A stretch of DNA of 64,000 nt from Streptomyces sp. NBC_00459 (GTDB taxonomy: Bacteria; Actinomycetota; Actinomycetes; Streptomycetales; Streptomycetaceae), in contig NZ_CP107903.1 in the NCBI RefSeq assembly GCF_036013955.1, positions 3,348,001-3,412,000 of the forward strand, given 5' to 3'. Below, piece after piece: positions 53,618 to 62,469 of this stretch; the stretch's first letter is position 1; each line of letters begins with the position of its first letter. The notes under the pieces were generated by a model. It made no database searches. It had not been told where the DNA came from and was given only the letters and a program-made list of their open reading frames with translations. The position numbers and the translations under genes are program-made.

Positions 53618-55121
53618 CGACCCCGACGGCGACCTCGCGTCCCTTTACTTCGAGTACTGGCGGACGAATTACAGCTCCACCACCAAAGTCACCGCCACCA
53701 AGACCGCCGCCACCGCCACCGGCGCCGCCTCCTGGTCGATCGCCGCCACCAAGTTCACCGACGGCTACGACTACTCCTGGCGGGTACGGGCCGAGGACGA
53801 CGACGGAACCGACTCCGGCTGGGCCCCCACCACCGGCACCGACGAATGCCGCTTCACCTACAACACCTCCATCCCCACCACCCCCAAGGCCGTCTCCACC
53901 GTCTTCCCCGAGGACCTCAAGCCCGACGGCAGCACCGGCAACGGCAGCGTCTGGTCAACGGAGACCTTCGGCACCTCCGGCGCCTTCACCTTCTCCACCA
54001 CCGACACCGACGTCGTGAAGTACGCGTACTCCTTCAACTCCACCACCTACGCCAACTACGTCTGCGCCTCCACCTCCGGCACCACCGGCGGCCCCACGGC
54101 CTCCTGCTCCACGGTGATCACCTCCAAGACCATCACCGGCAAGCCCACCCTGGCCGGACCCAACGTCCTGTACATCAAGGCGTACGACGCCGCCGGCAAC
54201 GCCTCCAACGCCAAGAAGTACGTCTTCTACGTCACCCCCAAGGCCGTACCGGACGGCGCCGCCGACTACACCGGCGACCAGATCCCCGACTTCGCCAGCG
54301 TCCGCACCACCGGCAAGCTCTACGTCGACAACATCACCAACACCGGCGCCTACGTCGCCTCCACCCCGACCACCCACGACGACGGCACCCTCCTCACCGA
54401 CGCCACCTCCATCGGCCACTGGTGGAACGGCTCCAGCACCTACGCCCTGATCACCCACAACGGCGACTTCGCCCCCGGCGACGGCATCACCGACTTCGTC
54501 GTCCGCACCCCGGACGGCGGCCTCTACCTCTACCCCGGCGACGGATACGGCGGCACCGACGTCTCCCAGCGCCAGAAGATCCAGCTCCCCCCGAACGCCC
54601 CGGACCCCGCCACCCTCACCGAGATCAAGTCGATGGGCGACGCGAACGGCGACGAGCAGCCCGAGATCCTCGCCGTCTCCGGCGACGCCCTGTGGATCTT
54701 CTCCGGCTACAGCGGCGGCAGTTTCGCCACCGCCACCCTGCTCACTTCGGGCTCCTGGTCGGACCGCGACATCGTCAGCCTCGCCGACTTCAACTCCGAC
54801 GGCACCGTCGACATGATCTACCGCACCGCCACGGGCAAGCTCTGGCTCCGCCACTCCGCCGCCACCTCCAGCGGCGCCACCGACTGGGCCACCCTGGCCA
54901 CCTCCGGCGCGAGCCTCGACGGTGACGACCTCTACGGCGAGGGCTTCACCACCGACGTCTACCCCTTCCTGTACGGCAGCCCCGCCATGACCAGCACCGA
55001 CCTCCCCGACATCTGGGCCATCACCCCGACCGGCCTCCTCTACCGCCTCGACGGCACCGCCACCGGCATCAGCGCCACCACGTACACGGGCAAGACGCTC
55101 ATCATCGGAGCCATCGGCTAG
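53487..55121 (+). pseudogene. 5'-truncated FG-GAP/VCBS repeat surface protein
   Basis: From about 53578 the frame reads a clear extracellular beta-domain sequence (TLSAKATDPDGDLASLYFEYW, then YSWRVRAEDDDGTDSG) and then, from about 54250, FG-GAP-type calcium-loop repeats (DYTGDQIPDF, GDANGDEQPEI, DFNSDGTVDM). It ends normally at 55121. The first 30 codons of the open frame are antisense to the RHS fragment on the other strand and do not look like protein of this family. No signal peptide is present, so the 5' part is lost. The N-terminal blocks are those found near the front of Streptomyces RHS proteins, so both fragments may come from one or two large RHS genes broken by a rearrangement. Confidence 0.65.
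53570..53583. other. Rearrangement junction between two truncated genes
   Basis: Here minus-strand RHS coding stops and plus-strand surface-protein coding begins, head to head with no promoter or start region between them. The junction sequence TTGATCGGCAAG shows no transposon end. An inversion or recombination event is the simplest reading. Confidence 0.55.
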
Positions 55122-55130
55122 CAGAGCACC

Positions 55131-55217
55131 GGGCCTCTTCCGAGTCGGCATCGCAAAGTCGGCAGCCGAATCAAGCAGCGTGCTGCCGACTGGAACTTCC
55201 TGACTCGGAAGAGGGCC
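55131..55217. terminator. Nested inverted repeat between convergent genes
   Basis: Outer arms at 55131-55146 and 55202-55217 (GGCCTCTTCCGAGTC type, one bulged base) enclose inner arms GTCGGCAGC and GCTGCCGAC (55158-55166, 55182-55190). It fits a bidirectional terminator. Its size and nesting also resemble a small inverted-repeat element. Confidence 0.65.
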
Positions 55218-55241
55218 TGTCACTCGACAAGCGAATGGTGC

Positions 55242-56081
55242 TCAACCCCCGGCAAGCCGCTCCAGCACAGCCCGCCGCCACAACTCCGTCTCCGCGACCT
55301 GATTGAACGTGAACAGGTGCAGCCCCGCCACCCCCGCCCCGGGCACCGTGAGCGCCCCCTCCGCCCGCGAGAGCAACCGCTCTGGCGAATATCCACCAGG
55401 CGCGGCGAACCGCAGGAACCACAACGGGTGCCGGGCCAGGAAGCGCGTCGACTCCCCCACCCCGATCTTCGTCGCCATCGACAGCAGCTTCGCCCGCTGC
55501 ACAGGCCCAGCCACACCCACGTACACGGGCAGGGCGATGTCCCGGCGCCGCACCCGCCCGACCCACTCCCCCAGCACACGGGCGTCGAAGCACAGGTTGC
55601 TGACGATGTACGTCGCGTGCTCGCGCTTGTCCCACATGGACTGGATGGTGACGTCGTCGTGGATGAGCGGATGGCTCTCGGGGTAACCGGTCACGCCGAC
55701 GTGTGTGAACGGGCTGCCCAGCTCGCCGAGCCTGCGCAGCACGGGCAGGGCGCCCTCGTAGGCCCCGGCCGGGGGATCAGCGTCCCCCGCCGGCACGAAG
55801 ACGTCCTCCACCCCCACCCCCCGCAGCCGGTCGACGACGTCCTTCAGATGCGCGTCGTCCCGCAGCAGCCGGGCAGGCACATGCGGAACCACCCGGTAGC
55901 CCTGCGCCGCCAGCCGACCGGCCAGGTCGAGGGTCGGCTCCAGCCCCTTGACCGGCGACGCCGTCACGGTGACGACGACGTCGCGCGGAACGTGGGCGAG
56001 AACCTTGTCCTCGGTCGCCTTGGCGGGCAGCACCTCGTAACGGACACGCTCCAGCAGCGTCCGGAGTCCTGAAGCACCCAC
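55242..56081 (-). CDS. Methylenetetrahydrofolate reductase-like protein
   Basis: The 279 residues show a flavin-type TIM barrel of the MetF family: VVVTVTASPVKGLEPT near the start, FVPAGDADPPAGAY, HVGVTGYPESHP, and VYVGVAGPVQRAKLLSM. The family reduces 5,10-methylene- to 5-methyl-tetrahydrofolate. It is slightly shorter than MetF (about 300). The GTG start lies 9 nt after the betA stop, so the two form an operon. This links methylene-tetrahydrofolate released by dimethylglycine and sarcosine oxidation to methionine synthesis, or drains excess one-carbon units. A more divergent activity cannot be excluded. Confidence 0.8.
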   Translation of the reverse strand: MGASGLRTLLERVRYEVLPAKATEDKVLAHVPRDVVVTVTASPVKGLEPTLDLAGRLAAQGYRVVPHVPARLLRDDAHLKDVVDRLRGVGVEDVFVPAGDADPPAGAYEGALPVLRRLGELGSPFTHVGVTGYPESHPLIHDDVTIQSMWDKREHATYIVSNLCFDARVLGEWVGRVRRRDIALPVYVGVAGPVQRAKLLSMATKIGVGESTRFLARHPLWFLRFAAPGGYSPERLLSRAEGALTVPGAGVAGLHLFTFNQVAETELWRRAVLERLAGG

Positions 56082-56090
56082 CGTCCGCCC

Positions 56091-57770
56091 CTACCCCGCC
56101 TGCTGGGTGCCGGCGTCCCGGTGGCGGTAGTACGCCGCCTTGGAGGCGGGCAGCGGCTCCTTGCCGAGGATCAGGTCGGCGGCCTTCTCGGCGATCATCA
56201 TCACCGGCGCGTAGATGTTGCCGTTGGTGACGTAGGGCATCACCGAGGCGTCCACGACCCGCAGACCCTCCACACCGTGCACCCGCAGGCTCTCCGGGTC
56301 GACGACCGCCATCCCGTCCTCCGAGGGCCCCATCTTGCAGGTGCAGGACGGATGCAGGGCGGTCTCGCCCTCCTTGGCGACCCATTCGAGGATCTCCTCG
56401 TCCGTCGCCACCTTCGCCCCGGGCGAGACCTCGCCGTCGTTGTAGGGGGCGAGGGCGGGCTGGCTGAGGAGCTTGCGCGCCACGCGGATCGCCTCGACCC
56501 ACTCCCGCCGGTCCTGCTCGGTGGAGAGGTAGTTGAAGCGCAGTGCCGGGTGCTCGCGCGGGTCCTTGCTCTTGATCTTCACGGAGCCGATGGCATCGGA
56601 GTACATGGGGCCCACGTGCACCTGGTAGCCATGGCCGCCGGCCGGCGAGGAGCCGTCGTAGCGGACGGCGATGGGCAGGAAGTGGAACATCAGGTTGGGG
56701 TAGTCGACGTCCTCGTTGCTGCGGGCGAAGCCGCCGGCCTCGAAGTGGTTCGTGGACGCCGGTCCCTTGCGGAACAGCCACTGCAGGCCGATGAAGGGGG
56801 CGCGCCACTTCGCCATGTACGGCTGCATGGACACCGGCTGCTTGCAGGCGTACTGGACGTACACCTCCAGGTGGTCCTGCATGTTCTCGCCGACGCCCGG
56901 GAGATCGTGGACGACGTCGACACCGAGGGCGCTCAGCTCCTCCGCGTTGCCGACTCCGGAGAGCTGGAGCAGTTGCGGGGAGTTGATCGCGCCGCCGCAG
57001 AGGATGACCTCCTTGGCACGGACCTGCTGGAGCGCGCCCTTGCCGCGCTGGTACTCGACGCCGACGGCCTTCTTGCCCTCGAACAGGACACGGGTGACCA
57101 GGGCACGCGTCTTGACCGTCAGGTTGGGGCGCTTGCGGACGGGCTTGAGGTACGCCTTGGAGGCCGACAGACGACGCCCCCGGTGGACGTTCCGGTCGAA
57201 CTTGGCGAAGCCCTCCTGCCGGTATCCGTTGACGTCGTCGGTGGGCGCGTACCCCGCTTCCTCCGTGGCCTTGAGGAAGGCGCCGAAGAGGGGGTTGGTG
57301 GCCGGGCCGCGTTCGAGGACGAGGGGGCCGTCGTGGCCGCGGAACTCGTCGTCCGGGTCGGCGGCGAGACAGTTCTCCATGCGCCGGAAGTACGGCAGAC
57401 AGTGCGCGTAGTCCCACTTCTCCATGCCGGGGTCGGCAGCCCAGCGCTCGTAGTCCATGGGGTTTCCGCGCTGGAAGATCATGCCGTTGATGCTGCTGGA
57501 GCCGCCGAGCACCTTGCCGCGTGCGTGGTAGACGCGGCGGCCGCCCATATGGGGTTCGGGCTCGGACTCGTACTTCCAGTCGTAGAAGCGGCTGCCGATG
57601 GGATAGGTCAGCGCCGCGGGCATGTGGATGAAGACGTCCCACGGGTAGTCGGGGCGGCCTGCCTCCAGGACCAGCACCCGGTTCGCCGGGTCCGCCGAGA
57701 GCCTGTTCGCAAGTGCGCTGCCGGCCGATCCGCCGCCGACGATGACGAAGTCGTATTGCAGGGGAGCCAT
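56091..57770 (-). CDS. betA: Choline dehydrogenase (GMC oxidoreductase)
   Basis: This flavoenzyme oxidises choline to betaine aldehyde. The ATG at 57770 gives 559 residues, like E. coli BetA (556), and begins directly with the FAD motif ([17 protein letters not shown]). The open frame runs 54 codons further upstream through the operator and is rejected. GMC blocks include [16 protein letters not shown] and [15 protein letters not shown]. The C-terminal HPSCTCKMG and [19 protein letters not shown] carry the active-site His region. It is divergent from the IclR gene, and a GTTGC double operator lies between them. Pathway and operator place it with betB. Confidence 0.9.
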   Translation of the reverse strand: MAPLQYDFVIVGGGSAGSALANRLSADPANRVLVLEAGRPDYPWDVFIHMPAALTYPIGSRFYDWKYESEPEPHMGGRRVYHARGKVLGGSSSINGMIFQRGNPMDYERWAADPGMEKWDYAHCLPYFRRMENCLAADPDDEFRGHDGPLVLERGPATNPLFGAFLKATEEAGYAPTDDVNGYRQEGFAKFDRNVHRGRRLSASKAYLKPVRKRPNLTVKTRALVTRVLFEGKKAVGVEYQRGKGALQQVRAKEVILCGGAINSPQLLQLSGVGNAEELSALGVDVVHDLPGVGENMQDHLEVYVQYACKQPVSMQPYMAKWRAPFIGLQWLFRKGPASTNHFEAGGFARSNEDVDYPNLMFHFLPIAVRYDGSSPAGGHGYQVHVGPMYSDAIGSVKIKSKDPREHPALRFNYLSTEQDRREWVEAIRVARKLLSQPALAPYNDGEVSPGAKVATDEEILEWVAKEGETALHPSCTCKMGPSEDGMAVVDPESLRVHGVEGLRVVDASVMPYVTNGNIYAPVMMIAEKAADLILGKEPLPASKAAYYRHRDAGTQQAG

Positions 57771-57818
57771 GATGTCTCGTCTCGCTCGCGCCGTAGATAC
57801 GCGAGGCATGCTAATCCA

Positions 57819-57854
57819 GTAGCGCGATACGCACCAGGTTGCGGGACACGCAAC
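57819..57854. promoter_or_regulatory. GTTGC double operator, betA and iclR
   Basis: Box 1 is GTAGCGCGATACGCACC (57819-57835) and box 2 is GTTGCGGGACACGCAAC (57838-57854), the latter a perfect GTTGCG-N5-CGCAAC repeat. It lies 49 nt from the betA start and 67 nt from the IclR start, so it can serve both, including autoregulation. Confidence 0.78.
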
Positions 57855-57908
57855 ATGCAAGCTCTTGATTTCCGGGCTGTTACTTGCAATGGCGTTGTTT
57901 ACTGCGCG

Positions 57909-57914
57909 TATAGT
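57909..57914 (+). promoter_or_regulatory. Minus-10 element of a leaderless iclR transcript
   Basis: TATAGT at 57909-57914 ends 6 nt before the GTG start at 57921, so transcription should begin at or next to the start codon. No ribosome binding site precedes the GTG, which fits a leaderless mRNA. A TTGCAA-like -35 lies about 19 nt upstream. Confidence 0.6.
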
Positions 57915-57920
57915 TTCGCT

Positions 57921-58718
57921 GTGAGCAACCACAGCACAGACACCGAAACGTCCAATTCACAGGCCGGCGGAGTGCAGTCGGTCGACCGCGCGATCAGCGT
58001 CCTGGAGATCCTCGCCCAGCGCGGCGAGGCAGGCGTCAGCGAGGTCGCTGCCGAGATCGATGTTCACAAATCTACCGCTTTCCGGCTGCTCGGCGCGCTG
58101 GAGGCGCGCGGTCTGGTGGAACAGGCGGGCGAGCGTGGCAAGTACCGTCTCGGCTTCGGCATCGTGCGGCTGGCCGGCGCTGTCACGGGCAGTATCGACA
58201 TCACCCAGCAGGGCCGCCCGGTCTGCGAACAGCTCGCCGAGGAGATCGGCGAGACCGTCAACATCGCGGTGATGCAGGAGCACTACGCCGTCAACCTGTT
58301 CGAGGCACGCGGCCCCGGAGCCGTCAGCGCGTACAACTGGGTCGGTCAGCTGACCCCGCTGCACGCCACCTCCAGCGGCAAGGTCCTGCTGGCCCACCTG
58401 CCCGCGAAGGAGCGCACAGCGCTGCTGAACGGGGCCGGTCTGAAGAAGGTCACCCCGCACACCATCACCGCGAAGACGAAGCTGGAGAAGGACCTCGCGG
58501 AGGCACGGGAGCGCGGGTACGCGTGGACGCAGGAGGAGCTGGAGCTCGGCCTGCACGCGATGGCGGCACCGATCCGCGACCGCACCGGGACGGTTGTCGC
58601 GGCGGTGAGCGCGTCCGGGCCCTCCTACCGGTTCACCACGGAACGGCTGCACGAGCTGGCACCGCTGCTGATCAAGGGTGCGGCGGAGATCAGTCACCGG
58701 ATGGGATATCTGGGCTGA
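57921..58718 (+). CDS. IclR family transcriptional regulator
   Basis: The 265-residue protein has an N-terminal winged helix (about 20-80: [34 protein letters not shown]) and a C-terminal IclR ligand domain ([44 protein letters not shown] and PSYRFT). GTG 57921 is chosen because the HTH then lies at the family position and the promoter predicts a leaderless message. It is divergent from betA and sits inside the choline/betaine gene group. It is the only dedicated regulator in that group, so it is the best candidate to bind the seven GTTGC double operators. The ligand may be choline, betaine or a demethylation product; this is inference. Confidence 0.9.
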   Translation: MSNHSTDTETSNSQAGGVQSVDRAISVLEILAQRGEAGVSEVAAEIDVHKSTAFRLLGALEARGLVEQAGERGKYRLGFGIVRLAGAVTGSIDITQQGRPVCEQLAEEIGETVNIAVMQEHYAVNLFEARGPGAVSAYNWVGQLTPLHATSSGKVLLAHLPAKERTALLNGAGLKKVTPHTITAKTKLEKDLAEARERGYAWTQEELELGLHAMAAPIRDRTGTVVAAVSASGPSYRFTTERLHELAPLLIKGAAEISHRMGYLG

Positions 58719-58736
58719 GTCGTTGGCCGCGGGTCC

Positions 58737-58779
58737 GGTGGGGGCTGATCGCGCAGTTCCCCGCGCCCCTCAGGGGCGC
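58737..58779. repeat. Dispersed repeat at the gbcA 3' end
   Basis: TGGGGGCTG-A-TCGCGCAGTTCC continues into the hairpin GCGCCCC-TCA-GGGGCGC (58763-58779). The gbcA stop codon lies in the hairpin loop, so the element supplies the end of the gene. A reverse copy lies at 59978-60012. Confidence 0.7.
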
Positions 58780-59897
58780 TTGCCCAGCCGTTCGTTGACC
58801 CAGTCGTGGAAGGCGCCGATGTGGTGCTCACTGGGCACCAGGACGCCGCCCTTCGCGTAGAGCCGGGAGTGCATTCCGGGCTGGGTGCGCTCGCAGGCCT
58901 CGAAGTCCTGGCGGTTGACCCGGTCGAAGAGTTCCACCGACCGGCTGACGTCCTTGCCGCTCTCGACGACGTGCGGGAGATACAGCCAGTCGCACTCGAC
59001 GATCGTGCGGTCGGCGGCCACCGGGTACATGCGGTGGAAGATCACATGGTCGGGTACGAGGTTGATGAAGACCTGCGGTTTGACGGTGATCGCGTAGTAG
59101 CGGCGGTCCTGGTCCTCGGCGACGCCCGGGATGCGGTCCAGGCCCTCGGAGCCGTCGATGGTGAACCCCTGGACCTCGCCGCCGAACTCGGCGCCGTGGC
59201 CGACGTAGTACTGGGCCGCGTAGCCGTCGGCGAACTCGGGGAGCACCTCGGTGAGTTCGGGGTGGATCGTGGCGCAGTGGTAGCACTCCATGAAGTTCTC
59301 GATGATGAGCTTCCAGTTGGCCTTCACGTCGTAGACGATCCGCCTGCCGACCGAGAGGTTGTCGATGTCGTAGTGCTCGATCGACTCGACGTCACCGAGC
59401 CGGCCGATGACCTCGCCGATCACGTCCTCCTCGAAGGAGGGCGGGTTCTCCGCGAGGCAGACCCAGACATAGCCGAGCCATTCCCGCACGGCCACGCTCA
59501 CCAGGCCGTACTCGGTACGGCCGACGTCCGGCATCTTGGTGAGGTTGGGCGCTGCGACGAGCTTGCCGTCCAGTCCGTACGTCCAGGCGTGGTACGGGCA
59601 CTGGAAGGCCCGCTTGACCTCGCCGGTCTCCTCGGTGCAGAGCTTGGCGCCACGGTGCCGGCAGACGTTGAAGTAGGCGCGGATCGAGTTGTCCCGCGCC
59701 CGCGTCACGAGGATGCTCTCGCGGCCGACGTCGACGGTCCGGAAGGCCCCGGGCTTCGCCAGTTCGGACGCGCGCGCGACACAGAACCACATGGTCTCGA
59801 ATATGTGCTCCTGCTCCTGGGCGAAGATCCCCGCGTCCGTGTAGGAGGAGCCGGGCAGGGTCGCGATCAGGCTGTCGGGCAGGCTGGTCGAGGTCAC
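58770..59897 (-). CDS. gbcA: Rieske glycine betaine demethylase, oxygenase
   Basis: This is a Rieske non-heme iron oxygenase alpha subunit, most likely removing one methyl of glycine betaine to give dimethylglycine and formaldehyde. The 375-residue protein has a Rieske centre (CRHRGAKLC with FQCPYHAW, about 88-113) and a mononuclear iron site (ENFMECYHCATIHPEL, about 198-213). The GTG at 59897 has GAGGAG 6 nt upstream. Stachydrine and carnitine demethylases look alike, so the substrate rests on the choline/betaine context. The electron chain is encoded nearby (60028-61553). It is flanked by inverted dispersed repeats and has no GTTGC double operator, unlike its pathway partners. Confidence 0.8.
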   Translation of the reverse strand: MTSTSLPDSLIATLPGSSYTDAGIFAQEQEHIFETMWFCVARASELAKPGAFRTVDVGRESILVTRARDNSIRAYFNVCRHRGAKLCTEETGEVKRAFQCPYHAWTYGLDGKLVAAPNLTKMPDVGRTEYGLVSVAVREWLGYVWVCLAENPPSFEEDVIGEVIGRLGDVESIEHYDIDNLSVGRRIVYDVKANWKLIIENFMECYHCATIHPELTEVLPEFADGYAAQYYVGHGAEFGGEVQGFTIDGSEGLDRIPGVAEDQDRRYYAITVKPQVFINLVPDHVIFHRMYPVAADRTIVECDWLYLPHVVESGKDVSRSVELFDRVNRQDFEACERTQPGMHSRLYAKGGVLVPSEHHIGAFHDWVNERLGKRP

Positions 59898-59953
59898 GGT
59901 GCACTCCTCGGAGAAACGTCGTGGTCGTGTGATCCGGTCAACTGGATATGGCG

Positions 59954-60012
59954 TAGCGCCCCGAAGGGGCGCGCACGTCAGGGGCGCGGGGAACTGCGCG
60001 ACCAGCCCCCAC
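59954..60012. repeat. Dispersed repeat upstream of gbcA
   Basis: The hairpin GCGCCCC-GAA-GGGGCGC (59956-59972) is followed by GGGGCGCGGGGAACTGCGCG and ACCAGCCCCCAC. The latter part is the reverse complement of the copy at 58737-58779. Together they flank gbcA as an inverted pair 1.2 kb apart. Confidence 0.7.
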
Positions 60013-60027
60013 GGGCGCGCAGACGAA

Positions 60028-61194
60028 TCACCGCACAGCCGGGGCAGCCAACTGCTTGCGCCACCGCACAAAAAGCCGAGGCTGATTCATCCCAAGAACA
60101 GCGACCGGCTCCCCGGCCCGCCGATAAACAGCCAGAACGTCACGGTCACCAACCGCACCTTCCTCGACCGCCACGCTGTCGGCGCCCCCCGCATGGCCGA
60201 CGAACTGGATCTTCACCCCGTACTGATCGGACCAGAAATAGGGCGGCCGGGGCACCCCCGGCTCCACCGCACCGCCCGCCAGCAGCGTGGCCACGGCAGC
60301 GGCGGGACGCTCCAGCGCACCCGTCCAGTGCTCGACCCGGCGATGGGCTCCCGCACGGGGGTCGTACCAGTTGGCGCAGTCTCCGACCGCGACCACACCG
60401 GCCAGGCTGGTGCGGCCGTCGGCGCCGCACTTGACGCCGTTCTCCAGGGCTACGCCGGACCCTGCCAGCCAGTCGACGCAGGGCCGCGCGCCCACCCCGA
60501 CGACGACGATGTCGGCGGGAACGCTGCGCCCGTCCGCCAGCAGAACGGCCTCGACCCGGTGCTCCCCGCTCAGCCCCTTGACGCCGACGCCGCACAACAG
60601 CCGTACGCCGTGGTCGGCGTGGAGGCCGGAGACGACGGCGCCCATGGTCTCGCCGAGCGGTCCGGCGAGCGGTGTCGGGGCGGCCTCGATCACCGTCACG
60701 TCGAGGCCGAGGGCGTACGCGGTGGAGGCGACCTCGGCGCCGATGAAGCCGCCGCCGATCACCACCAGCCGTCCGCCGCGAGCCAGTTCGTCGCGCAGGG
60801 CGCGGGCGTCGTCGAGGGTGCGCAGGGTGTGCACGCCGGTCAGGCCGTCGGCGCCCGGCAGGGTGCGGGCGGCGGCGCCGGTCGCGATGACGATCCCGTC
60901 GGCGCGGACGTTCCGGCCGTCGGCGAGGCGGACGGACCGGTCGGTGCGGTCGAGGCCGGTTGCGCGGGTGCCCAGCAGCCACTCCGCGCGGAGGTCCTCG
61001 CCGTCCGTCTCCAGTCCGAGATCCGCCTCGCCGAGGGTTCCGGCCAGGAACTCCTTGGACAACGGCGGTCTGTCGTACGGGCGGTGAGCCTCGTCGCCGA
61101 TCAGAACCAGCCGTCCGTCATAGCCCTGCTTGCGCAGGGAGCGCGCCGCCGACAGTCCGGCCAGCGAGGCGCCCACCACGGCCACCGTCCTCAC
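60028..61194 (-). CDS. FAD-dependent ferredoxin reductase
   Basis: This enzyme moves electrons from NAD(P)H to the Rieske ferredoxin. The GTG at 61194 overlaps the ferredoxin stop as GTGA and gives 388 residues. The upstream extension of the frame lies inside the ferredoxin gene. It has two dinucleotide motifs (VAVVGASLAGLSAARSL at the start; LVVIGGGFIGAEVAS at about 145), DEAHRPYDRPPLSKEFL, a VVAVGDCANWYDP block near 275 and an oxygenase-reductase-type C-terminal domain. It belongs with rhodocoxin/putidaredoxin-type reductases. With the ferredoxin and GbcA it completes a three-component demethylase. Confidence 0.88.
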   Translation of the reverse strand: MRTVAVVGASLAGLSAARSLRKQGYDGRLVLIGDEAHRPYDRPPLSKEFLAGTLGEADLGLETDGEDLRAEWLLGTRATGLDRTDRSVRLADGRNVRADGIVIATGAAARTLPGADGLTGVHTLRTLDDARALRDELARGGRLVVIGGGFIGAEVASTAYALGLDVTVIEAAPTPLAGPLGETMGAVVSGLHADHGVRLLCGVGVKGLSGEHRVEAVLLADGRSVPADIVVVGVGARPCVDWLAGSGVALENGVKCGADGRTSLAGVVAVGDCANWYDPRAGAHRRVEHWTGALERPAAAVATLLAGGAVEPGVPRPPYFWSDQYGVKIQFVGHAGGADSVAVEEGAVGDRDVLAVYRRAGEPVAVLGMNQPRLFVRWRKQLAAPAVR

Positions 61195-61553
61195 GCGGGA
61201 CCCCCGGCGAGCCGGGACGCGATACAGGGCGGCAGGTTGGGGGCGTCCGTGGACACCCGTACGTAGATCATGCCGTCCTCGACGACGACCTCGTGCGTCC
61301 GCACCGGCAGCTTGGCCGGCGGGGAGTCGACCGCGCCGGTGCGCAGGTCGAACTTGGAGGCGTGCAGCGGGCATTCCACCTCGCAACCCTCCAGCCAGCC
61401 GTCGGCGAGCGAGGCATCCTGGTGGGTGCAGGTGTCGTCGATGGCGAAGACCTCGCCGTCGTCGGTGTGGAACACCGAGACGGGCGGGTCGATGTCGAGC
61501 CGGAAGGCCTCACCTCGCGGGAGATCCGCGAGTCGGCACGCGGGAATCATCAT
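61191..61553 (-). CDS. Rieske [2Fe-2S] ferredoxin
   Basis: This small electron carrier for an oxygenase has up to 120 residues with one Rieske centre: CTH at about 42-44 and CPLH at about 62-65. Two adjacent ATGs compete for the start. The second, at 61550, is better spaced from GAGGTG (5 nt) than the first at 61553 (2 nt). The stop overlaps the reductase start by 4 nt. Two GTTGC double operators lie upstream, the nearer one 9 nt from the first ATG. The likely partner is GbcA, 1.3 kb downstream on the same strand. Confidence 0.88.
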   Translation of the reverse strand: MMIPACRLADLPRGEAFRLDIDPPVSVFHTDDGEVFAIDDTCTHQDASLADGWLEGCEVECPLHASKFDLRTGAVDSPPAKLPVRTHEVVVEDGMIYVRVSTDAPNLPPCIASRLAGGPA

Positions 61554-61561
61554 GACACCTC

Positions 61562-61597
61562 GGTGCGTATAGCGAAACGGATTGCGGTAAGCGCAAC
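61562..61597. promoter_or_regulatory. GTTGC double operator, Rieske ferredoxin (near)
   Basis: Box 1 is GGTGCGTATAGCGAAAC (61562-61578, weaker) and box 2 is ATTGCGGTAAGCGCAAC (61581-61597). It covers the probable promoter: on the minus strand TATACG lies in box 1 and TTGCGC in box 2. Confidence 0.68.
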
Positions 61598-61662
61598 GTC
61601 AGTTTGAGGGCGCCCAGAACCCTTGTCAAGAAGTCCAGAGCCCGGGATGAGGCATTGCTCGG

Positions 61663-61698
61663 GTTGCGCCCTGAACAACGCGATGCGTATTGCACAAC
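61663..61698. promoter_or_regulatory. GTTGC double operator, Rieske ferredoxin (far)
   Basis: Box 1 is GTTGCGCCCTGAACAAC (61663-61679) and box 2 is GATGCGTATTGCACAAC (61682-61698). The last 14 bases of box 2 are the exact reverse complement of part of the purU box at 44115. The rest of the gap 61600-61833 shows nothing more. Confidence 0.7.
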
Positions 61699-61833
61699 TG
61701 GAAAACGCAGCAGGCCCGATGTCCGAATGAGCGCTTCAGCGCGGCTCAGACAGACATCGGGCAGGCATCGGGCAGGCATCGGCCGGCAAAGTCCCCGGTC
61801 AGGGACGTATGGATCGCAGATCGACCCGGACGA

Positions 61834-62469
61834 TCAGAAACCGCGGTCGATCCACTCCTGGAGGTGCGGGGCCTCGGCGGCGACGGTGGTCGTGTCTCCG
61901 TGCCCGGTGTATACGACGGTGTCGCCGGGGAGGGTGAGCAGCCGGTCGCGGATCGAGTCGACGATGGTCGGGAAGTGGGAGTAGGAGCGGCCGGTGGCGC
62001 CGGGTCCGCCCGCGAAGAGCGTGTCGCCGCCGAAGAGGGCGCTCAGGGCGGGTGCGTAGAGGCAGACCGCGCCCGGGGCATGGCCGGGCGTGTGCAGCAC
62101 GGTCAGCTCGACCCCGGCGACGGTCAGCACCTGGCCGTCGGTCAGCGAGGCGTCGGGTTCCCGGTCCGGGTGGGTCTGCTTCCACAGCGGCAGGTCGTCG
62201 CCGTGGAGCAGGATCGGGGCGCCGGTACGCGCGGCGAGGGCCGGGGCCGCGTCGATGTGGTCGTTGTGGGCGTGGGTGCACACGATGGCCCGGAGAGTGC
62301 GACCGCCGAGGGCCTCGGCGATGGCGTCGGCGTCATGGGCGGCGTCGATGACGAGCGCTTCGCTCTCGTCGCCGATGATCCACACGTTGTTGTCGACGTC
62401 CCAGGTGCCGCCGTCGAGCGAGAACGTGCCCGAGGTGACCAGACGTTCTATACGGGCGCCGGCCATCAC
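61834..62469 (-). CDS. Metallo-beta-lactamase-fold thioester hydrolase
   Basis: The 211-residue protein has the metal-binding set of this fold: THAHNDHID (about 75-83), [10 protein letters not shown] (about 132-141), GGDTLF (about 153-158) and a C-terminal GHGDTTT. It resembles glyoxalase-II-like hydrolases. It overlaps the stop of the mycothiol-dependent formaldehyde dehydrogenase (GTG 62469 or ATG 62466), so the two work together. The dehydrogenase makes S-formylmycothiol, and this enzyme is a strong candidate to hydrolyse it to formate and mycothiol. This role is inference from the operon; a similar gene pair exists in mycobacteria. Confidence 0.8.
   Translation of the reverse strand: MMAGARIERLVTSGTFSLDGGTWDVDNNVWIIGDESEALVIDAAHDADAIAEALGGRTLRAIVCTHAHNDHIDAAPALAARTGAPILLHGDDLPLWKQTHPDREPDASLTDGQVLTVAGVELTVLHTPGHAPGAVCLYAPALSALFGGDTLFAGGPGATGRSYSHFPTIVDSIRDRLLTLPGDTVVYTGHGDTTTVAAEAPHLQEWIDRGF

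Noticed and set aside
55131..55217. Insertion-sequence remnant bounded by the nested inverted repeat
   Set aside because: No transposase sequence and no target duplication seen; position between convergent genes fits a terminator better.
57771..57932. 54-codon upstream extension of choline dehydrogenase
   Set aside because: It crosses the double operator and the divergent IclR start; the FAD motif of GMC enzymes begins right after the ATG at 57770.
59898..59955. A GTTGC double operator in front of gbcA
   Set aside because: Only a weak TCAAC half-match at the expected phase was found and no matching first box, so I do not count it.
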